Below, in pieces: positions 34,492 to 34,589 of a stretch of DNA of 34,589 nucleotides (position 1 is its first letter; each line of letters begins with the position of its first letter). The position numbers were made by a program, and so were the translations under genes. Source of the DNA: Bryobacteraceae bacterium (GTDB taxonomy: Bacteria > Acidobacteriota > Terriglobia > Bryobacterales > Bryobacteraceae); the NCBI GenBank assembly GCA_025927575.1, contig JAICLJ010000035.1, forward strand, positions 1-34,589, in the 5' to 3' direction. The notes beneath the pieces are model-generated. The model ran no database searches. It worked only from the letters and a program-made list of their open reading frames with translations, and was not told where the DNA came from.

Positions 34492-34589
34492 TTCAACGTC
34501 TCCAAATACGCCAGCACGTTATGCATCTCGGTGTCGGTGTAAATTTGCAACAGTTTGGCATGGACTGCCAGCGGATCGTGTATCTCGAC
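34488..34589 (-). CDS. C-terminal end of a cytochrome c, 5' part outside window
   Basis: The minus-strand frame is open from the window edge to TGA at 34488-34490, 33 codons. Its end (KLLQIYTDTEMHNVLAYLET) looks like the last helix of a class I cytochrome c, as in proteins with a final MxxVxAYL pattern. The haem motif is beyond the window. Its TGA overlaps the ATG of the propeller gene by 4 bases, indicating a functional pair of electron acceptor and dehydrogenase-like protein. Too short for a firm family call. Confidence 0.6.
   Translation of the reverse strand, partial: VEIHDPLAVHAKLLQIYTDTEMHNVLAYLETLK

Overview
The window looks like chromosomal DNA of a Gram-negative, moderately GC-rich bacterium, most likely an acidobacterium of the Solibacter/Bryobacter type. 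This lineage call is inference. It rests on two very large Oar-like TonB-dependent receptors with an N-terminal carboxypeptidase-regulatory domain, a quinoprotein-fold beta-propeller with small cytochromes, many Tat-type signals of the form NRR/GRRE, and a GAF-like protein ending in a motif I associate with acidobacteria. No tRNA, rRNA, CRISPR array, complete insertion sequence or phage gene was found.

Layout. 1-2.9 kb (+): 3' part of endonuclease IV (nfo) overlapping a complete leucyl-tRNA synthetase (leuS) that appears to start on ATT. 3.0-4.7 kb (-): tight three-gene operon of a HAD phosphatase, a Tat-exported hypothetical protein and a haem-binding-domain protein. 4.8-11.8 kb (+): cell-envelope block with an AsmA-like protein, a single-domain lytic transglycosylase, a GAF-like protein with an uncharacterised C-terminal domain, and an Slt70-like lytic transglycosylase that overlaps it. 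11.8-13.4 kb (+): PLP aminotransferase coupled by TGATG to a 117-residue hypothetical protein. 13.4-18.8 kb (-): an Oar-like receptor with a clear promoter and a palindromic upstream site, followed by a 16-TPR secreted protein; four perfect hairpins lie between them. 19.0-21.8 kb (+): soluble GAF histidine kinase followed by a membrane Cache-domain protein with no output domain. 22.1-25.3 kb: a mixed, partly decayed region with free-methionine-R-sulfoxide reductase, a Uma2 nuclease-fold protein, the 3' relic of an FtsX/MacB-type permease, a frameshifted hypothetical gene and a SAM methyltransferase with AT-richer stretches. 25.4 kb to the end (-): a probable catabolic gene cluster, in transcription order cytochrome c (partial), quinoprotein-like beta-propeller, sugar-phosphate-isomerase-like TIM barrel, Oar-like receptor, amidohydrolase, ThuA-like protein and cytochrome c fusion.

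How the genes may work together. The last cluster pairs an outer-membrane importer with exported (Tat or Sec) enzymes of the isomerase, ThuA and amidohydrolase families and two cytochromes. This suggests periplasmic handling of a sugar- or polyol-derived compound with electron transfer to cytochrome c; the substrate cannot be read from sequence. The 4.8-11.8 kb block suggests coordinated outer-membrane and peptidoglycan maintenance. The kinase and Cache protein could form a split receptor. Several annotated starts differ from the longest ORF because a Shine-Dalgarno site, a promoter or a signal peptide decides them.
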